Positions 10,146 to 21,700 of a stretch of 64,000 nucleotides of DNA are shown here, piece by piece. The stretch is from assembly GCA_963920525.1 (NCBI GenBank), contig OY986440.1, positions 18,173,536-18,237,535 of the forward strand. The letters are read 5' to 3'. Position numbers and translations under genes: made by a program. Source of the stretch: Dichetophora obliterata (taxonomy: Eukaryota; Arthropoda; Insecta; Diptera; Sciomyzidae). Below the pieces are notes generated by a model. It searched no databases. It had not been told where the DNA came from and was given only the letters and a program-made list of their open reading frames with translations. Position 1 is the stretch's first letter; each line of letters begins with the position of its first letter.

Positions 10146-11860
10146 CAAAGAAGTAAAATATAAGAAAGTGGTGTAATAGCAGAAAAGTGTGGTATTTTCT
10201 ATATTGGTGTTGGTTCACACAAATACAGAAACAATCACAAAGGCCCGTATTCGGTTGTATCGTAAAAGAAGGCCCAAACTGTTAAAGTTTGTTCTTATGC
10301 ATTAAAATTTTAGAAACATTTCAATAATAGCAACAACTCTAATTATTTAAAAAAATTTTGATCGCTCGCAATTGGCTTAGAAGTTATAGGCATCCAACGT
10401 TGGAAAAAGTGGACTAAGAATTTAGCTGATTTTTTAAGTTTTCCAACAAAACTAAACTTTATGGGTATCAAAAGAGAGATAATACAAGTATCTATTCAAC
10501 AAGATATCAAACATAAAAATACATGCATTTAAGATACAGCCCTTTTTTTACTTAAAATCGCGAGGTTTTTCCAAATTTAATAAAAAAAAAATAAATGTAT
10601 CAAAAGGAGGCCTTCGGATGCTGCTTAGGGTTTACAAACCTCAGTAAGTACCACACAGGCTTCTCTGTCTACAGCAGTTCTGAATGTAGTTATCTTTTTA
10701 ATAATTCTCTTTTTAATGTATTGCTTTCGTAAAAGAGAAACCACTAGTCTTTCAGATAAATTCTTATTATAAAAAATTATATCTCAATGAATTCTTATGG
10801 AATTCTAAATTTGACACCTCGTTGAATAGATACGCACATTACCTTTGTTTTAATACCCATAAAGCTTAGTTTTGTTGAAAAACTAGAAAAACTGCAAGAT
10901 TTTTAGGTAATTTTTTTATATTTGAAGGCCTATAAATTCTAAACTTCAACTTTAATTACAAATTATATTAGGTTAATTTTTTAAAATCCTTATTTTTTTG
11001 GGTGTTTCTGCCTAGTTGTTGTGTAAAAATCAGAAAAATTTAACAAACAGGTACTAAATCTGATTCACTGGGTCATGTGAATAAAAAATCAGCAAATGCT
11101 TTTACTGAATTTTTCTAGTAAAAAGTATGGATTTAGTGAATAAAAAAAGCTATATAGATATAGCTTAAAAAGCTTAAAGCTATATAGATATAGATATAAA
11201 AAAAGCTATATAGATATAGCTTTTTTTATTCACTAAATCCATACTTTTTACTAGAAAAATTCAGTAAAAGCATTTGCTGATTTTGTATTCACATGACCCA
11301 CTATGCTGAAAACAAGAGCGCCCCAAACATGTATTCAACTGCGAAAAATGACTGCGCCCCTGAAGCAGTGTTTGTGTTTTGACAGATGTGGTTTGATCAA
11401 ACTGGCGGAAAATTAACGGGGTCTAAATTGCATTTTTAAACCATTTTTAATAATAAATATATACATTTCTAACACAAATAAGTTAAAAAAATATCGTTAG
11501 AAACTAAATAAAGCACATTTGTTAAAAGAATTTAAGCCGTTTGGACATATTTACCTGTGGAACGAATGCGCATTGTTTTTAAGTTTTCTGGAACTATTAC
11601 AATTCTTAACCGCACAACTCATATTGCATTTGTTTTAGTGTTTTTTTTTCTTTAATTTTGTTGCTTTTTAAGCGGTGAAAAATGCTTAAAATTAAATTAT
11701 TTTCAACTATTTTGCTGAGGAGTCTTCCAATCAGATGCCAGGGTTCTCAAAAATGTCAAAAAAACACGCTCTTTCTCGCTCGCACAATTTACGATTGGTG
11801 CGACAGTTCACGTACAGTGTATGTGTAAGCAACACCATTTCCTTATATTTTACTTCTTTG
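10146..11860 (+). mobile_element. hAT-like non-autonomous element, copy 1
   Basis: Ends CAAAGAAGTAAAATATAAG and complement, flanked by a perfect 8-bp duplication CATATAAT (10138-10145, 11861-11868). 8-bp duplications with CA-starting ends fit the hAT superfamily. Strong similarity to 41367-43174 at both ends. No transposase frame. A palindromic element (11070-11299) is inserted inside. Confidence 0.8.
11070..11299. mobile_element. Palindromic MITE inside hAT-like copy 1
   Basis: 230 bp made almost wholly of two complementary arms starting GGGTCATGTGAATA, with AGCTATATAGATATAGCT repeats in the middle. Flanked by ACT on both sides. The other hAT-like copy (42600-42640) lacks it and keeps a single ACT, so this is an insertion. 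Confidence 0.8.
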
Positions 11861-12071
11861 CATATAATATATAAACAAAAAGAATCGGATAGGTGGCGCT
11901 GAGGTGCAGATGTTTACGAAAATGTAGTTTTGCCAGTAAATAATTTTCATATCAACAATATTAAATTAAAATGTAAACTATTTGAGCGATTGAGGTCATG
12001 TGTGAACAATATATTTGTTTTGTCGAGACAATGACCCGTATGAATAAAAGTAGCAGATTCGTCTTAAACAA

Positions 12072-13330
12072 ACAATTCCGAAGCACCACACGAACATATG
12101 GTGTGAATATAAGGGGAGTACAAGGTTGCCAGTAATGTGGGAAAAATCTCATTAGTGGTAATTTTAATTGGCCTTGGGAATTTTTTTTTTTGGAATTCCA
12201 TGGTATTTTTTAATCACGCGTGGTATTTTTTAATTTGCGTGGAAATTCAGTGTGGTATTTTTAATTGCATGCGAATTCGGGAATTTTCTTCTTAAAAATT
12301 TATTTTTCACTTTTATTAAGCAAAAATGTAATAATGGTATTGGATGAACGACGTATATGTACAGAAGAGTAAAGCTTTAAGTTTACTCTGTACATTTTCT
12401 CGAACTTGCCCTTTATAAAAACGATTAAAATGCATTCTTGTTTTAAGAACAAGTTGCCATCATGAAAACTAAGTAAACATTTTTTGACTTATGGTGATAC
12501 TATCCTGAATTTTTTATTTTTTTGCAAGCGTAAAGTTTAAAAAATTATTTTATAAACAATAATAAAAAATATTTGCAAGTTTACTTATTGAATCTATTGG
12601 TTTTCAATTATGTTTTAAAATTAAAATGAAATCGCAGTTGCCATTATACTCCACTTTCACCGTATTGTCTTAAGCTGCGTATGTAAAATCCCTTACATTT
12701 TTGTTGTTGCAAAATACGCTTCAGTTAATGTAGCGCTCTAACGATATTAACATCAGAAATACGCCGTTCTTTGAATACCACTATTATTTTTTTGTGGTAT
12801 TTCTAATTTTTTACGCATATGTGACCTTCTCCGAGAAAAGGGACCTAGTGTGTCAAAAAACGGGTTTGGACTTAAGAGTGGATTCTGGTACCTAAAAGGG
12901 AGTAGAATAAGATGAAATGAGTTAGATTTATGATAAAATTTATTAACCCCATAAAAACGTACAAAACGAACTTGGGAAAATCGATAAAAATGCGTTATGA
13001 AACTTTAAATGCGTTTTTCTCAAAACTTAATTTTCACACACTAGGCCCCTTTTCTCGGAGAAGGTCACAAATATGGATTTCTTGCGATTTTTAATGCATA
13101 TGGGATTTTTACTTTTATTTTTAAAGCGATTGATATTTTCATACGCACCAACGTATTTATATAAGTACTAGATGATCAGGCAGACGTTGTTCTGCACCTT
13201 CCTGTCTTCCATAAATATGGGTGAAGTTTAATATGCCATATTGCGTCTCATGACCTCAATCGGTAAAGTCGTTTAAAAATTTTGCAAGCGCAAACAGGCG
13301 CACCAATGATTTTATGTATATATAAATATA
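12072..13330. other. Non-coding stretch with a mariner scrap
   Basis: 12080-12118 resembles 13968-14008 of the mariner-like pseudogene (GCACCA(C/A)ACGAACAT). The motif TTTTCTCGGAGAAGGTCACA (13050-13069) has its reverse complement at 12821-12840, forming a spaced inverted repeat of about 250 bp. No host gene seen. Confidence 0.5.
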
Positions 13331-14060
13331 GGGTGTTTTTTATAGACTGATACAACTTTGAGTTGGCATCACTGCTTTATTTGACCACCCATTTAACAGC
13401 TGATAGTTGCTTTTTGTTTAGTTTGCTTTGACATTTCATTATAAATCGACGTACACCAGAGCAACGAGTGCAAATTGTGGAAATTTTTAATCAAAATAAT
13501 GGTTCTGTTCGTCAAACTTATCGTGCACTTCGTCCATTTTATGGCGTACATAATCGTCCTTCAGAGCTGCTTATTCGAAGAACAATAGATCGTTTTCGGA
13601 CCACATTTACTGTTACTGATATGTGCATCCCGTGAGACGCCGAAAAGTGCGCACTGAAGAATCTGTAGTCGCTGTACAGGAAAGCATTGAAGATGATCCT
13701 AATCAATCAATTCATCGCCGTTCTCAGCAACTGGGGTTGTGTCCTTTCATTTTATGGAAGATTTTACGAAAAGATCTTGGCTAAAAACCTTTCAAGATTC
13801 AACTTGTGCAGTAATTAAAGCCAAACGACCATCGTATGCGCCGCCAATTCGGCGAATGGGCTGAAGCATAAATTGATATTGATTTTGAATTTCCATGGAA
13901 AATTTTATTTTCCGATGAAGCCCATTTTTGGTTGAATGGGTTTACTCAAGGAAAACGAAAACCATCCGGAGCACCAAACGAACATAAGGTGTGAATTCAA
14001 GGCGGAAAGTTTCAGTGGTTCGACCGTGATGTTCGGACATACGTACGCATCAACGTATGT
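13331..14060 (+). pseudogene. Degenerate Tc1/mariner transposase
   Basis: Conceptual translation in shifting frames gives RTPEQRVQIVEIFNQNNGSV and HRRSQQL, then LRKDLG, FKIQLVQ, and KILFSDEAHFWLNGF, which carries the first catalytic Asp of the DDE/DDD domain. At least one frameshift near 13630 and several stops. The left end starts GGGTGTTTTTTATAGACTGA; no matching right inverted repeat was found. Same broad family as the 8595-8999 fragment but a different element. Inactive relic. Confidence 0.75.
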
Positions 14061-14289
14061 TAAGATATCTTCTTCTACCGGGTGTGGCTAAAAATTTCGA
14101 ATAACTTTATTCTCCGTTATTGTTTTATGCTACAATATTGATTAGCTGCCTCATTGCACGTCCTCCACCATTTGTTTTATTGTCAAAGAACATATATTTT
14201 ATTGTCAAAGAACATATCTATTAGTAAAACATTTCGATAAATCTTCAGTTGAAAATCCCGGTGCGTGAGGCCGGCGTCACCATGACGGC

Positions 14290-15445
14290 GTGAAAATCGT
14301 GTTCTAGGGATCAAAATAAGAAACTTTGCCCGAGAAACTGTAACTCTAAAACTAATTCTAATGCCCCAACTTTTGACTTTTGTCTTGTAGGTTCAAATTT
14401 TGAAAAATCCCTCTTTGACCCATTTAGAGTGTCCCAATTGAGTCCAAATGTATGACCGACCCCCACTAACTTTGGAGGGCCGATCCACCCATGCCAGTGG
14501 CACACTCCCTGGAGCCCCCTGGGGGTTCCCCATACAAACATTTCAAAAAATTACCATTTTATTTATTATTTATTTATTTATAATAATATTTATTTATTTA
14601 TTTATAATAATATTTAATTTTTATCTTAAAAAATTTATTTAGTCAGAAACTATGTAAATGAAAAAATGAATTTAACTTAGTTATAGAAAAGAAACTAAAA
14701 AAATAATTGTTTGAAGTCTTTTTTACTTTTAAGTCTGGGCAATTTCGCACGGCTCTCTAATGTCGTCGCCATAATAGCCTCTACATTTTCCGGTATCACT
14801 CGTTTAGAAACGCCAGCTAGCAATTGAACGTGTCGTTCCGTTCCTTGTATGTGTGATGGAATTTTTGGATCATTAAACGGTGGATCATCTTGATTTAAAT
14901 ATTCTTTCCATACCAAGTTTTTCCCAAATTCCAATCAAGTTATCTTGTACTAGAATAGTGAATGATTTATAGGAAAACTTTTTTGTTCGCTCAAGTAAAA
15001 ATATTATCTCAAGATATCCATATGGGTTGGTAAATTGGTAACTTGGAGATCAGTCAAATCAATAGACACACCAAAAACAGTAACATTATGCCTAGGTATA
15101 TGACTCATTGGGTTTTCGATAGTTGTTGATGTTGTTGTTGCTTCATCTTGTGGTGTAGAGGATGATGGATTCATTGTAAACTTATTGATTTGGAATGGTC
15201 ACTTACTTCACTTCTTATTTTTTTATGTTCTGATTATGTTCTGACTAAATAAATTTCTAAAGAGAAAAAATAAATAAAATAATAAAAATAAAAAAAATAA
15301 ACAAAACATAAATAAAATAAAGTGCAAAAAATTGTGATTTTTTTCACAAAATTCAAAAGTTGGGGCATTAGAATTCGTTTTAGAGGTATAGTTCCTCGGG
15401 CAAAGTTTCTTATTTTGATCCCTAAAATACGATTTTCGTTGAGCA
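14290..15445. mobile_element. Inverted-repeat element of about 1.2 kb
   Basis: 14290-14385 and 15345-15445 are inverted copies (shared AGGGATCAAAATAAGAAACT and TCTAATGCCCCAACTTTTGA). The interior holds an (ATTT)n microsatellite (14550-14640) and a minus-strand open frame at 14695-14934. Exact ends and duplication not resolved. Confidence 0.65.
14695..14934 (-). pseudogene. C-terminal fragment of an unidentified TE-borne protein
   Basis: 79-codon frame containing IPSHIQGTERHVQLLAGVSK and ENVEAIMATTLESRAKLP, ending in a Lys/Phe-rich tail. I associate the pattern (C/S)HxQxxERxVxL(V/L)xxxSK...R...P with the C-terminus of uncharacterised proteins that are widely dispersed in insect and cnidarian genomes and probably belong to mobile elements, but cannot name the family. 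It is enclosed by inverted repeats (14290-15445). Upstream part missing. Confidence 0.4.
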
Positions 15446-15481
15446 TAGGTCGATTTTTAAATCGACCCGCCCTGATATAAA

Positions 15482-16799
15482 TCTTTATATATAAAATTCT
15501 TCTGTACATGGCTTTGTCATTGAACTCCTCCTAAACGGCTGGACCGATTTTGATGAAATTTTGTGTGTGTGTGCGGCTGGGCTTGTAGATCGTTTTGTTT
15601 TAAAGTTTGACCCGTAGGTGGTAGGGGTATTTGAGTGTATAACTCAGAAACGAACTTAGAAATTGTCATGATTCTTTCACTACACCACTACTTTTTGTGG
15701 AAACAAAATGACAGAAATACAAAATAAATAACAATAAAAAAAAACTCTAAGTTGGGCTTAATTTTTCGATAGTATAAAACGTTTTTAAATTTTTAAGATA
15801 GAAACTTTAAATCAAAAGTTTATGCGTTTTTGTGGTGTAAATTTCTTGGAAATTTTAATAAACTTGCATGTTCCTATAGAAAACGAAATTTTTCTAATAA
15901 AAGACATCTAAACCAAGAATATTACCTACCACAAAGGTATGCCAAATTACCAAATTGCAATAATATAACTTTGAAGATTCTTGCATACCTTAAACATTTA
16001 AGGTGTTTGATGAATCTGAGGACCTTAGTATGTTTGGCGATAAAGGTCAAAAATTTGGGGTAAAGATATATAACTTCTCAATAAATACCGGGTATAGGCC
16101 TGTTTCCAGGTCTCAAGTAAAGCTTATTTTCATACATAAATCTGAAAAGTAATCGAAAAGTAATTTTTCCTTGTCAAAATTACTTGAAAGAGAATCCAGC
16201 TCGTAAGAAAAATTTTCTGTTCTTACTACTTTTTTTTCATTGAAAAGTGACAACGGTAACACTGTGAATGTCAAGAAATATATGCAAGTTATATTATTAC
16301 TTCAAGTAAAATTTTGGCAACCAACATTCAAAGGTAAATAATTTTATTGATATCATTGATTAATTGATTTAAAATTAATAAAAGAATATTTTAGACATGC
16401 ACATGAACATTTCTACGGAGGGAGAAGAAGAGGCAGTCAATTTTGAGGGGCAGATGTCTTCCGAGAAGCGGTCGAATGCTGTCCGGAAGAAGCGGTCTGC
16501 CAACATGTAAACAAAATGTAATAAAATGTAAACAAACGCTTTTCTCTATTACTTACCTTTGCAATTCAGCCATTACTCATTTAATGAATTATTTCAATAT
16601 TTATTGCAACAAATTTATTTCAATGTTTGATGAAAACAAATCAGCCTAAATTTTCAATACAAAGTGATACAATGCTGGAACTGTCAAAACTCTCGCCGTC
16701 AAAATTACTTGTCTACTACTTTTTTACACTCAAGAAACTTAAGTAACTTTTTTCTTGAATAATTACTTGAGAGCTGGATAGAGACCTTATATCAGCTAG
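15482..16799 (+). mobile_element. Helitron-like element interrupted by a MITE
   Basis: 5' end TCTTTATATATAAAATTCTT followed by CTCCTAAACGGCTGGACCGA, a sequence common in insect non-autonomous Helitrons; 3' end ACCGGGTATA...TATATCAGCTAG followed by T. The MITE 16101-16786 is inserted just before the 3' end. An A stands before the TC and a T after CTAG, as expected for Helitron insertion between A and T. Rolling-circle origin is inferred. Confidence 0.55.
16101..16786. mobile_element. MITE inserted in the Helitron 3' end
   Basis: Inverted ends GGCCTGTTTCCAGGTCTCAA and (reverse complement) GGTCTCTATCCAGCTCTCAA, continuing as GTAA. TATA lies next to both ends (likely duplicated target). Inner sequence is non-coding. 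Confidence 0.6.
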
Positions 16800-18970
16800 T
16801 ATATAAATAAATAAATAAAAAAATCCAATACTCTCTTTTCCTCGCTTCTAAAGTTATCTGTCGACAAAATTTCATACAGTTAGGTCTTATGGTTTGAGTT
16901 GTTTGTTGATGAGTTAGTCATTCAGACACGCCCCTTGTTCAACGCCCATAAAATGTTATAACTGCATGCGCAAATTAAGGACGAATACTGAATTCCGAGG
17001 CCATAAATCGATAGTTTTAGCTATAACTTTTGATTGGAAAGAGATATTGGGGTAATTTTCTTCTTAATTGTAAAAATTTAATTTTATATAAATTATTTTC
17101 GAGACTTTACTTTTTTGTAAAAAATATAAAAACAACATTTTGGAAAAAAAATTTCGGCAGAAAAATCATGGGGTGGCACGCTTGTTGTTTTGCTGACAAA
17201 ACGGTAGAATAATATTTGCGCTTAGCTGGAAGAATTTTTGCAAATAAATGCTATGCCTGACTATGAAAGGTAGTCAGATGTGCGATTTTTGCTTGATTTT
17301 ATTTTTACAATAAAAACTGCTTTTGAGTCAGTTTTTGACTAAAAATTCAGTATTTTGGACCTTTTTTGCAAAAAAACAAATACAAAATATATACACTGAC
17401 CTAACGCTACAGTATAAACTAATTTTGTGAAGTACTTTTATTGGACTTTTGAGCAAAAAAACTTTGGTTGATATATATTAAAAAATAGCGGAGATAGTTG
17501 CATCGAAAGTCAAAATTTTGATTTCTCATTACGTTTTTATCTGCATGGAAAAAGTGCAAATTTAAAAAAAAACTGTACGCTCCTCGTTTTTGGTTAAATT
17601 TTTCTACAAAACGAGCTATCAAACATGAAAATTCGACGAAAGCTATCAGAGTTGCGATATTTTATTTTTGAAAAAATCTCATTTATTCCCTTGTTGTATT
17701 AAAAAAATTGAAAAACTCCAAATTTCAAAAAATTTAATTGAAATGTTGTGGAAATATTTTCTTCGACTATACATACAACAGATTCAAAAAATTGTGAGAT
17801 TACATTGAATAACCTAATCGTTATGAAATTTTTTGCTAGAAGTGTACCTGTTTGGAAATGTCAAGTTTGGGTATTTTTACAAAAAAAAAAATCCAAAATT
17901 TACAAATATTATATCACGAATGGTAGAAAAGTAGTGGTCTTTAGCTATTTTGTTTCACATCTTACTTCTGTAAAGGAACAAAACCCTGGCCTGTAATTCG
18001 TAACTTACGAAAAAAAAATAAGGACCACTCTAATATATACTATATATAAATTTTCAAAGAAGCCACTTCGAAAATTTATAGAAACCCACAAAATTAACGA
18101 AAAAAATTCTACTTTTGAATAAAAGGATTACCTCTCAAAATTTTATGATCGCAGAACTGTAAAGCGGGGTACACATTAACGATCCTGTGACACTCAAAAA
18201 TTCAACCACAAAATTTTTTGTTGAATTATTATGTCCTTATGATGTCCTGCAAGCGCCCCACACATTGCGCACAGTAGTGGTGCTCCGACCTGTTTGCTGC
18301 CATGTCTCAATGACTGCCGCCCGGCGTTGATTTTGCGTTCTTAGCTACATAATATATTTACCACGTTTGTGAGTTTATATGGCTGTAAATGTGTGCCAAA
18401 ATGTATGCGTGAGTGTGTACAACATTACCATACATACACGCATATCTGCTTACACTTTTTATACATACCCTATAGGAACGAACTGACTTGTTTTTCAAAA
18501 CTAATTTAAAAACATGAGTAGATAAACTACTTTGAATTATATTAAGGCTGATTGATTTTTATTTTCAACAAAAATTTGAATAATTTGTCAAATAATAAAT
18601 AATTCCTTAATAAATAAATTTTTCATTTAATTTATTAAAAACATACTTAAGAATTCAAGTATTTAATTAAAACTCTTAAATAAACAAATCAAATAAAATC
18701 GGAAAACCATTAAAATTGCTTTGTTTCTTTTGTGAAATTCAATAATATCTCTTTAACCTTTAGTCTGTACCATGTTTCGCCATCATATCTCAATGAATTT
18801 TAACAAAAAAGTCAATAACTTCGCGTTTTTGAAGCGAAGCTTTTTACGCCTCGTTTTGTGATTTGCTTGAGTGACGACACTTTTTTCCATACACCTTTTT
18901 CTTAGAATTGTTGTTGCTTTTTGCTTGCATCTGTTACACCAAGATAATATAAATTTTAAAATATTTCTTA
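16800..18970. other. Non-coding; contains shared dispersed repeats
   Basis: 17020-17060 (GGAAAGAGATATTGGGGTAA) recurs inverted at 43700-43727. 17580-17910 matches the reverse complement of about 54185-54500. Neither shows a protein family or element termini. The rest is AT-rich with nothing recognised. Confidence 0.5.
17580..17910 (+). repeat. Dispersed repeat (inverted copy at 54185-54500)
   Basis: Shared blocks include AGCTATCAAACATGAAAA, TTTTTTGCTAGAAGTGTACC and GTTATGAA, in the same order after reverse-complementing the second copy. Divergent, non-coding, class unknown. Confidence 0.6.
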
Positions 18971-19110
18971 CTGCATTATTCTGTATCACGCAGTAGCCCA
19001 CCAACGACAAGCAAGACACGAGAAGCAATACTTTTTTCTATTTGAAATTCTATTGCTTCTCGTGTCTTGCTTGTCGTTGGTGTGCATTTTCGTTATACAG
19101 AATAAAGCAG
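18971..19110. repeat. Long hairpin, arms of about 60 bp
   Basis: Core arms CACCAACGACAAGCAAGACA / complement are perfect over 32 bp (18999-19082, loop about 20 bp). Weaker pairing extends outwards through CTGTAT and CTGC(A/T)TTATT. Probably a palindromic MITE. Confidence 0.7.
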
Positions 19111-19254
19111 TTAGTATCTAGTGAGAATCGAATTTGTAATCCTTCGAATAATAATCCTATACACTACTAACTGATCCAACATTCTTTGCTACGTTGGTTG
19201 GTTTATTCAATAATAAGTATTAACTGAAGATATGCTGCACCAGATATCATCTTA

Positions 19255-19761
19255 ATATGTAAAAGGCAAGCACGCTACTCCGTGTCCAATAACTGTTCAG
19301 CCTAAAAGAATGCACATCTTAATATATAAAAGGCAAGCTGGTGCTCCGCAAGCAGTATTTCTCAAATTGTAATTATTTTTTGACAGTAAAGTCATTTTAC
19401 AATGCACATTGTTCTCAAAAATGTTTAGCCTGAAAGTATGCACAGAAAATATATTTGATACTTATCAATAACAATATTGGGTTTTTACAATAGTACGTTT
19501 TTGATTTAACTACCTCTTTTTTCATCCTTAAAAAAAAAGTTATGACGAATTTAATGAAATTCTTTTGAGTCAATTTGAGTCGATTGTACCAAAAAATATA
19601 AATGTAGCAGCCGCAAAACGACACATGAGTTGCTACGGATTGAAGGTTGCAAGGCCAGTTTGTAAAGTTGTGTATGAATATGATTGTTACCAATCTCGGC
19701 AAAAGGCTCAAAAAAGGAAGTGTGCGAAGGACCTGTCGTAGGACAGGCTTTTATACTAGCA
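19255..19761 (+). mobile_element. Tandem Helitron-like 5' ends with a hairpin 3' end
   Basis: TCTTAATATGTAAAAGGCAA (19251 region) and TCTTAATATATAAAAGGCAA (19317 region) look like two successive 5' termini. At 19731-19746 a perfect hairpin CCTGTCGTAGGACAGG lies 10 bases before CTAGC, the order expected at a Helitron 3' end (hairpin then CTRR). Non-autonomous. Inferred from termini only. Confidence 0.5.
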
Positions 19762-21061
19762 AATAAATAAAATCATACGGTTCTGTTTTTCTTATTCCTT
19801 TATGCACTTTCTAATTGCTGTAAAATCAGTAAATAAATTATTGTCAGTGCGTTTTTGAAGCGAAGCCTTTTACGCCTCGTTTTGTGATTTGCTTGCGTGA
19901 AATCTCAAAAAATTACCCTCATCACTGGCTATACGCAGGCTCCATTGAACTGGACGAAACTTATCACAAGGTATCAACTGTTTGAATGCTCGCAGGCACT
20001 TCAACAATGCCTTTTTGATAAATATAATTTACGAATGATAAGCTATCCAAATATTTTTACAACGCGATTAAGGACATATGTATATATCGATGATATGTAA
20101 TATACGTTTGCTATTATCTAAAATACCAACAATTCCATTAATAAATTTCCATAATAATAATGCAAACATTTACAAAAATAATTAAAAATTATGTAACATG
20201 TAATCAAATAAAATAACAATGAAATGCAATAAAATGTACTGGTGTGCATATTAACGTATGTTTTTAAGTTAACTTTTTGATATTTAAAATTTTTTAATTT
20301 AAAAATTACTTTATTTAAAAACCATTAAATTATCACATCTATGAAAATACGAAAAAGCTTCGCTTCACTCGTGTGTCCAACGACGCATAGGTTTTTTTTG
20401 TGTTCTCAATTTATTTGCATAGATAATAATATGTGAACTTATGTTTTTTGTAATGTTTTTGCTTACTTTAAAAATCTTCTTGAACAAGAATTCAATGAGG
20501 GTCATTGAATTTGGTCAGGTAACGAAATGCATCGCTATTGAGTCAATATCTCACATATACAATACATACATATCAATATAAAAAGTCACCAGTATGTAGC
20601 TGAAGGTTCAATTTTTCGAATGGTATTGGTCTTTAAGAGTTTGTTGCATTTTTTAGTACTTTTATTTACATCTAAGGGTTGTCTGGGGCGCTGAGCCCCC
20701 CATGGTACAAACGAAATGTTAAAGGGATTTTTGCTAGCGTTAAAGTAGTAAAAATAGTTAAGAAATAATATTCGGTTAAATCGTTATGACTTTTTTGGAG
20801 TTATCATTTTGATAAATAGATACAAATTTTACACTTTTATGCTTTTGAATCTATTTTCAATATATGCTTAATTGACTTTTTTTTAATTGAAATGCTTTAA
20901 ACCAACTTATTAATATATTAAGTTATTGAAAATTATTACTTATTAAGCGGACATTGCTATACAAATTATGTGAGTGAGTTCTATGAAAAAAAAGTCAGAA
21001 TTTCAAGTAGTTGTGGTTAACAAAAAACTACTCAACTCAATTATATTTAAATTAGTTGATT
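19762..21061. other. Non-coding stretch
   Basis: 19845-19900 repeats 18815-18880 (GAAGCGAAGC(T/C)TTTTACGCC). No host gene seen. Confidence 0.5.
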
Positions 21062-21700
21062 TTCCGGCACGATTACGATTTCCGTGGCCCCAAGATTTGA
21101 ATATGCAGTTTTCAAGAGCTCATTGAAAAAAAAGATTCACCGAAGGATTTATCCATACATCGACTAGTTATCGAGTTATCGATTTTTCAAAAAAATGTTT
21201 AGTAAAAGAAGTCTTAATGTAAATTCGACTATATCTATGGAAATATTTGACCGATCGGGATAATTTGGGTATCATTAAAAAAATCAAATAATTGTGCAAT
21301 TTGGAAAAGGCAGAGGCACTTTTTTTTATAAAAATTAGAAAAAATATCAATATGTACTTCAGAATACAACAAACAACCTTTGATAAAAGTCTATCTGGCT
21401 TCTTTTACAGAAAAAGTACATTTTATAAAAGGCAGAACCATATTTTTTTCGTTCCATATTAAAAACATTTTAAATATCTTTCGAATGACTTCTAAATCAT
21501 TCAGATCGGACAAATATTAGCAAAGATATAACCGAATTTAAATATTGGTTCCGTTGAGTAAATATTTTTAAAAATCTATATCTCGAAAACTAATCGGTAT
21601 ATCGATAAATCCTTCGGCGAATCTTATTTTCTCAAAGAGTACTTGAAAACTGCATACTCAAATCAAGGGGTCACGGAAATCGTAATCACCCCTATTTTCC
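21062..21700. mobile_element. Fold-back element with long inverted repeats
   Basis: About 130-bp inverted ends: GATTACGATTTCCGTG...GAAGGATTTATC on the left pairs with GATAAATCCTTCGGCGAATC...CACGGAAATCGTAATC on the right. The centre is AT-rich, no coding. No duplication could be defined. Confidence 0.7.

Larger units (their letters stand above)
9816..12071. mobile_element. Fold-back (snap-back) element split by a hAT-like insertion
   Basis: Left arm 9816 to about 10063 and right arm about 10088-10145 plus 11869-12071 are inverted copies over roughly 250 bp with a spacer of about 25 bp (shared words include GTGGCGCTGAGGTGCAGATG). The hAT-like element 10146-11860 sits inside the right arm. Non-coding. 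Confidence 0.75.
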
